Assembly (NCBI GenBank): GCA_001790315.1
Contig: MGCE01000031.1
Location: forward strand, 1-8,279
Reading direction: 5' to 3'
Source: Candidatus Rokubacteria bacterium RIFCSPLOWO2_02_FULL_72_37
GTDB lineage: Bacteria; Methylomirabilota; Methylomirabilia; Rokubacteriales; CSP1-6
DNA length: 8,279 bases
The position numbers and the translations under genes were made by a program. How positions within the stretch are numbered: the stretch's first letter is position 1; each line of letters begins with the position of its first letter. Positions 5,036-8,279 of this stretch are shown piece after piece. The notes beneath the pieces were generated by a model. That model was not told the DNA's origin, did no database searches, and worked only from the letters and a program-made list of their open reading frames with translations.

Positions 5036-8000
5036 CTAGAACCCCAGCGCGCGGACTTCGTCGCGGAAGCGACGGACGGTCCGCAGCTTGACGTCCTCGT
5101 AGCCGCGGATCAGGTCGGGGAGGCCTGCGAGCTCGAGCGCCCGCTCGTAGCTCTCCGGGGAGAGCCCGATCAGTGCCTTGTCGACGAGCCCGCGGTACTC
5201 GCCGATGAGGTGCCGCTCGACGCGGCGCACCGCGGCACGGCCGAACGGGTCGAGCGCCGTGCCGCGCAGCCCCTTCATCGCCGCGAGCAGGCGGAAGACG
5301 CCCTCGACCCACGTGCCGAACCGGAGCTTCTTCGTGAGACCCAGCGCCCGCAGGAGCGGCGGGTGCAGGTGGTACTGCACCCGGACGCCGCCCGGATACT
5401 CGGCGGCGAGCGCCCGCACGACGTCGTTCCGGAGGTGCAGGCGCGCGACCTCGTACTCGTCCTTGTACGCCATGAGCTTGAAGAGGTTGCGCGCGACGGC
5501 CTCGCTCAGCCGCGAGTCGTCGGGGGACGCGCCGCGCTCCGCCTCCCGCACGCGCCGGACGACGTCGACGTAGTCGCGCGCGTAGGCGGCGTTCTGATAC
5601 GCGATCAGCTCGGGCACGCGGATCTCGAGGAGCCGGCGGAGCTCGCCGGTCGCGCGCACGCGCTCGATCAGCGCACGGGCCTCGTCGGTGAGCGCCCGGC
5701 TCACGTCCCCGGCGCCGACCCGCTGCCGCCTCGCCGTCTGGACCCAGGCGGGGTCGGCGACGACCAGCCGCCCGACGCGGAACGCGTGGGTGTTCATGGG
5801 CACCGAGACCCCGTTGAGCGCGATGGCCTCCTCGATCGCCGCGGCGCGCACCGGGATCGCCCCCGCCTGGTAGGCGGCGCCGAGCACGATCATGTTGGCG
5901 GCCATGTGGTCGTCGAACAGCGCCTCGGCGAGCCCGAGCGCGTCGAGGAAGACGTTCTCGTCCTTGCGCGTGAACCGGTTGATCGCCGTGATCAGCGCGT
6001 TCGCCTCGGGGAACTCCACGTCCGTGTGCGTCACCATCGCGCCGGTCGGCACCTGGCTCGTCGAGACGACGGCGATCGTCCGGTCGGGCCGCGCGTGGTC
6101 GAGGTTCTGCGGCGCGGTCGCGACGAGGATGTCGAAGCCGATGTAGCAGTCGGTCCCGCCCGCGGCGACCTTGTTCGAGACCTCCGGGGCGGCGTCGAAG
6201 AGCTTCAAATGCGAGACCACGGGGCCGCCCTTCTGGGAGAGACCCGTCTGGTCGAGGCCGCGGATCAGCCGGCCGTCGATGAGCGCCGCGGTGCCGAGGA
6301 TCTGGTTGACGGTCACGACGCCCGTGCCTCCGATGCCCGTCATGAACACGTTGGCGTCGCGCGGGACGCGCAGCACCGGCTCCGGTAGCGCGCGGTCCAC
6401 GGCAGAGAGCCGCCGCTCCTTCTTCCGCGGCGCGCCGAGCGGCACGACGGTGAGGAACGAGGGGCAATCCCCCTGCAGGCACGAGTAGTCCTTGTTGCAG
6501 GAAGACTGGTGGATCTGGGTCTTGCGCCCGAACTCGGTCTCGACCGGGTGGACCGAGAGGCAGTTGCTCTTGGCCCCGCAGTCTCCGCAGCCCTCGCAGA
6601 CGGCCTCGTTGATGAACACGCGCATGGCCGGGTCGGGGAGCTTGCCGCGCTTCCGGAGGCGCCGCTTCTCCGCGGCGCACCGCTGATCGTAGACGAGGGC
6701 GGTGACGCCCGGGATGTCGCGGAGCAGGCGCTGCGCCTCGTGGAGCCGGTCGCGGTGCCAGACCTCGACGCCCTGGGCCCACCGGACGCCCTTGGGGTAC
6801 TTGTCGGGCTCGTCGGTCATCACGATGACGCGCCTGACGCCCTCGGCCTCGAGCTGGCGCGTGAGCTCGGGCACCGGGACCGCGCCCGCGGCGTCCTGGC
6901 CCCCCGTCATGGCGACCGCCGAGTTGTACAGGATCTTGTAGGTGACGTTCACGCCCGAGGCGACCGCCTGCCGGATCGCGAGCGAGCCCGAGTGGAAGAA
7001 CGTCCCGTCGCCGAGGTTCTGGAAGATGTGCTTGGTCTCCGTGAAGGGCGCGATGCCCACCCACTGCACGCCCTCACCGCCCATGTGGGTCAACCCCATC
7101 GTGTTGCGGTCCATCAGGAGCGCCATCCCGTGGCAGCCGATGCCGGCGCTCGCGAGCGAGCCCTCGGGCGGGACCGTCGAGCGGTTGTGCGGGCACCCCG
7201 AGCAGAAGTAGGGCTGGCGCGCCAGCGTCACGGGCTCGGGCCGCTGACGCAGGGCCTCGAGCAGCGCGACGCGCGCGGTGATGGACGCGAGCGACAGCTT
7301 CCGCTCGAGCCGTGAGGCCACGATCCGGGCGATCCGGTCGGCGTCGAGCTCGGCGTCGGCCGGGACGAGCGGCCGGCCCTCGAGGTCGCGCTTGCCGGTG
7401 ACGCGCGGCCGGTCCGCCTGGTTGTAGAGGACGTCCCGGATGAACAGCTCGCAGAACGCCCGCTTCTCCTCGATGACCAGCAGCTCCTGCAACCCGCGGG
7501 CGAACGTGCGGACGATCTCGGGCTCCATCGGGAAGAGCATCCCGATCTTGAGGAGCCGGATGCCGTGGTGGCGGAGCGCCGCGTCGTCGAGCCCGAGCTC
7601 GCGGAGCGCTTCGCGCAGGTCGTAGTAGGTCTTGCCGGGGGCCGCGATGCCGAGCCAGGCGTCGGGCGTGTCGAGCGTGATGCGGTTGAGGCCGTTGGCG
7701 GCGGCGAACGCCTTCGCCGCCTCGAGCCGGCCGTAGTGGATCTCGCGCTCGGTCTCGAGGCCGTAGGGCGGCATCAGGAGCGGGTTCTGCCGCGGCCGCC
7801 AGGGCTGCCCCTCGCGGAGGAAGCCGGGATCGACGATGCGGATCCGGTCGGGCGCGACCTCCGCGGTCGAGACCTCGTCGGCCACGTTGGTGACGATCTT
7901 GAAGCCGACCCAGAGCCCCGAGTAGCGCGACAGCTCGAAGCCCAGGCGGCCCAGGTCGAGGATCTCCTGGATCGTGCCCGGGAAGAGCACCGGGAAGAGC

Positions 8001-8279
8001 GCATCGTAGAACGCGACTTCCGAGTGCGAGGGGATCGTCGAGGACTTCGAGAGCGGATCGTCGCCGGCGAGGGCGAGCACGCCCCCGTAGCGACCGACGC
8101 CGGCGAAGTTGGCGTGCTTGAAGATGTCGCCGGAGCGATCGACGCCCGGCCCCTTGCCGTACCACATGCCCAGCACGCCGTCGTACTTCGGGTTCGGGAA
8201 GAGATTGGCGAGCTGGCTGCCGAAGACGGCCGTGGCCCCGAGATCCTCGTTGACGCCCGAGAGGAAGACGACGTTGTGC
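5036..8279 (-). CDS. Indolepyruvate ferredoxin oxidoreductase, fused single-chain form (5' end outside the window)
   Basis: The reading frame is open to the right edge; 1,080 residues are visible and about 70-120 N-terminal ones are missing (the family is about 1,150-1,200). It converts indolepyruvate or phenylpyruvate plus CoA to aryl-acetyl-CoA and CO2, reducing ferredoxin, in cytoplasmic aromatic amino-acid catabolism. Numbering visible residues: most of an alpha-type thiamine-diphosphate (ThDP) region comes first (VLGMWYGKGPGVDRSGD, 35-51). The ThDP-binding domain follows, with cluster cysteines 359, 362 and 382 (FCSGCPHN, GIGCHG), GDGTFFHSG (423-431) and MTGGQ. An iron-sulfur segment has Cys561, 564, 567, 573, 594, 600 and 605 (CEGCGDCGAKSNC, CPSF). 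Next come the gamma-type domain (MTGIGGTGVVTVNQ, 646-659; QTGLSQKGGPV, 677-687) and a long C-terminal region as in other fused IORs (ending at FRDEVRALGF). In archaea the parts are separate IorA and IorB subunits. No frameshift is seen. Confidence 0.93.
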   Translation of the reverse strand, partial: HNVVFLSGVNEDLGATAVFGSQLANLFPNPKYDGVLGMWYGKGPGVDRSGDIFKHANFAGVGRYGGVLALAGDDPLSKSSTIPSHSEVAFYDALFPVLFPGTIQEILDLGRLGFELSRYSGLWVGFKIVTNVADEVSTAEVAPDRIRIVDPGFLREGQPWRPRQNPLLMPPYGLETEREIHYGRLEAAKAFAAANGLNRITLDTPDAWLGIAAPGKTYYDLREALRELGLDDAALRHHGIRLLKIGMLFPMEPEIVRTFARGLQELLVIEEKRAFCELFIRDVLYNQADRPRVTGKRDLEGRPLVPADAELDADRIARIVASRLERKLSLASITARVALLEALRQRPEPVTLARQPYFCSGCPHNRSTVPPEGSLASAGIGCHGMALLMDRNTMGLTHMGGEGVQWVGIAPFTETKHIFQNLGDGTFFHSGSLAIRQAVASGVNVTYKILYNSAVAMTGGQDAAGAVPVPELTRQLEAEGVRRVIVMTDEPDKYPKGVRWAQGVEVWHRDRLHEAQRLLRDIPGVTALVYDQRCAAEKRRLRKRGKLPDPAMRVFINEAVCEGCGDCGAKSNCLSVHPVETEFGRKTQIHQSSCNKDYSCLQGDCPSFLTVVPLGAPRKKERRLSAVDRALPEPVLRVPRDANVFMTGIGGTGVVTVNQILGTAALIDGRLIRGLDQTGLSQKGGPVVSHLKLFDAAPEVSNKVAAGGTDCYIGFDILVATAPQNLDHARPDRTIAVVSTSQVPTGAMVTHTDVEFPEANALITAINRFTRKDENVFLDALGLAEALFDDHMAANMIVLGAAYQAGAIPVRAAAIEEAIALNGVSVPMNTHAFRVGRLVVADPAWVQTARRQRVGAGDVSRALTDEARALIERVRATGELRRLLEIRVPELIAYQNAAYARDYVDVVRRVREAERGASPDDSRLSEAVARNLFKLMAYKDEYEVARLHLRNDVVRALAAEYPGGVRVQYHLHPPLLRALGLTKKLRFGTWVEGVFRLLAAMKGLRGTALDPFGRAAVRRVERHLIGEYRGLVDKALIGLSPESYERALELAGLPDLIRGYEDVKLRTVRRFRDEVRALGF

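Noticed and set aside
4757..6388. A 543-codon plus-strand open frame and the overlapping 766-codon minus-strand frame (4764-7064) over the IOR gene
   Set aside because: Both are shadows of the IOR gene. Only the last 89 codons of the minus-strand frame (5033-4764), which lie beyond the IOR stop, look like a real gene.
7440..8279. A possible frameshift or truncation at the start of the IOR gene near 8176
   Set aside because: The frame continues unbroken to the window edge with family-like sequence (NVVFLSGVNEDLGATAVFGS), so the GTG at 8176 is internal and the gene is merely cut by the window.

Overview
The window is a compact, GC-rich (roughly 70% by eye) bacterial chromosomal segment. It holds six protein-coding genes and only one intergenic gap longer than about 20 bases (211-400). 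I see no rRNA, tRNA, CRISPR array or insertion sequence. The gene content is a family 5 ABC solute-binding protein, a PHB-depolymerase-type esterase, and a long single-chain indolepyruvate ferredoxin oxidoreductase (IOR). Together with GTG starts and near-zero spacing, this suggests a soil-type, amino-acid- and polymer-using bacterium. A Rokubacteria/Methylomirabilota-like or proteobacterial source would fit, but the phylum is inference from gene style and is uncertain.

Layout, left to right. (1) 1-210, minus: the first 70 codons of a secreted family 5 solute-binding protein, with its own promoter, a small palindrome inside that promoter and a strong Shine-Dalgarno sequence in the 211-400 gap. 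A GC-rich hairpin in the same gap probably ends the upstream transcript. (2) 401-4311, minus: a three-gene block read right to left. A divergent adenine-deaminase-like amidohydrolase comes first, then a secreted PHB-depolymerase-like esterase (4 bases apart), then a DUF445 membrane protein (11-base overlap). (3) 4312-4331: a 20-base divergent spacer between that block and arfB. (4) 4332-4760, plus: arfB (YaeJ-type), a ribosome-rescue peptidyl-tRNA hydrolase. (5) 4764 to the right edge, minus: the IOR gene, cut off by the window at its 5' end, followed 2 bases later by an 89-residue, very basic, coiled-coil-starting protein of unknown function. Its stop lies 3 bases from the arfB stop.

How they work together: IOR oxidatively decarboxylates aryl-pyruvates from aromatic amino-acid transamination to aryl-acetyl-CoA and passes electrons to ferredoxin. 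The solute-binding protein would feed a peptide/oligosaccharide-type importer. The amidohydrolase and esterase suggest scavenging, but no single pathway ties the three-gene block together. The least explained elements are the amidohydrolase, which keeps the adenine deaminase framework but has lost several signature blocks, and the small basic protein attached to the IOR gene. I found no clear sign of a wholly new system.
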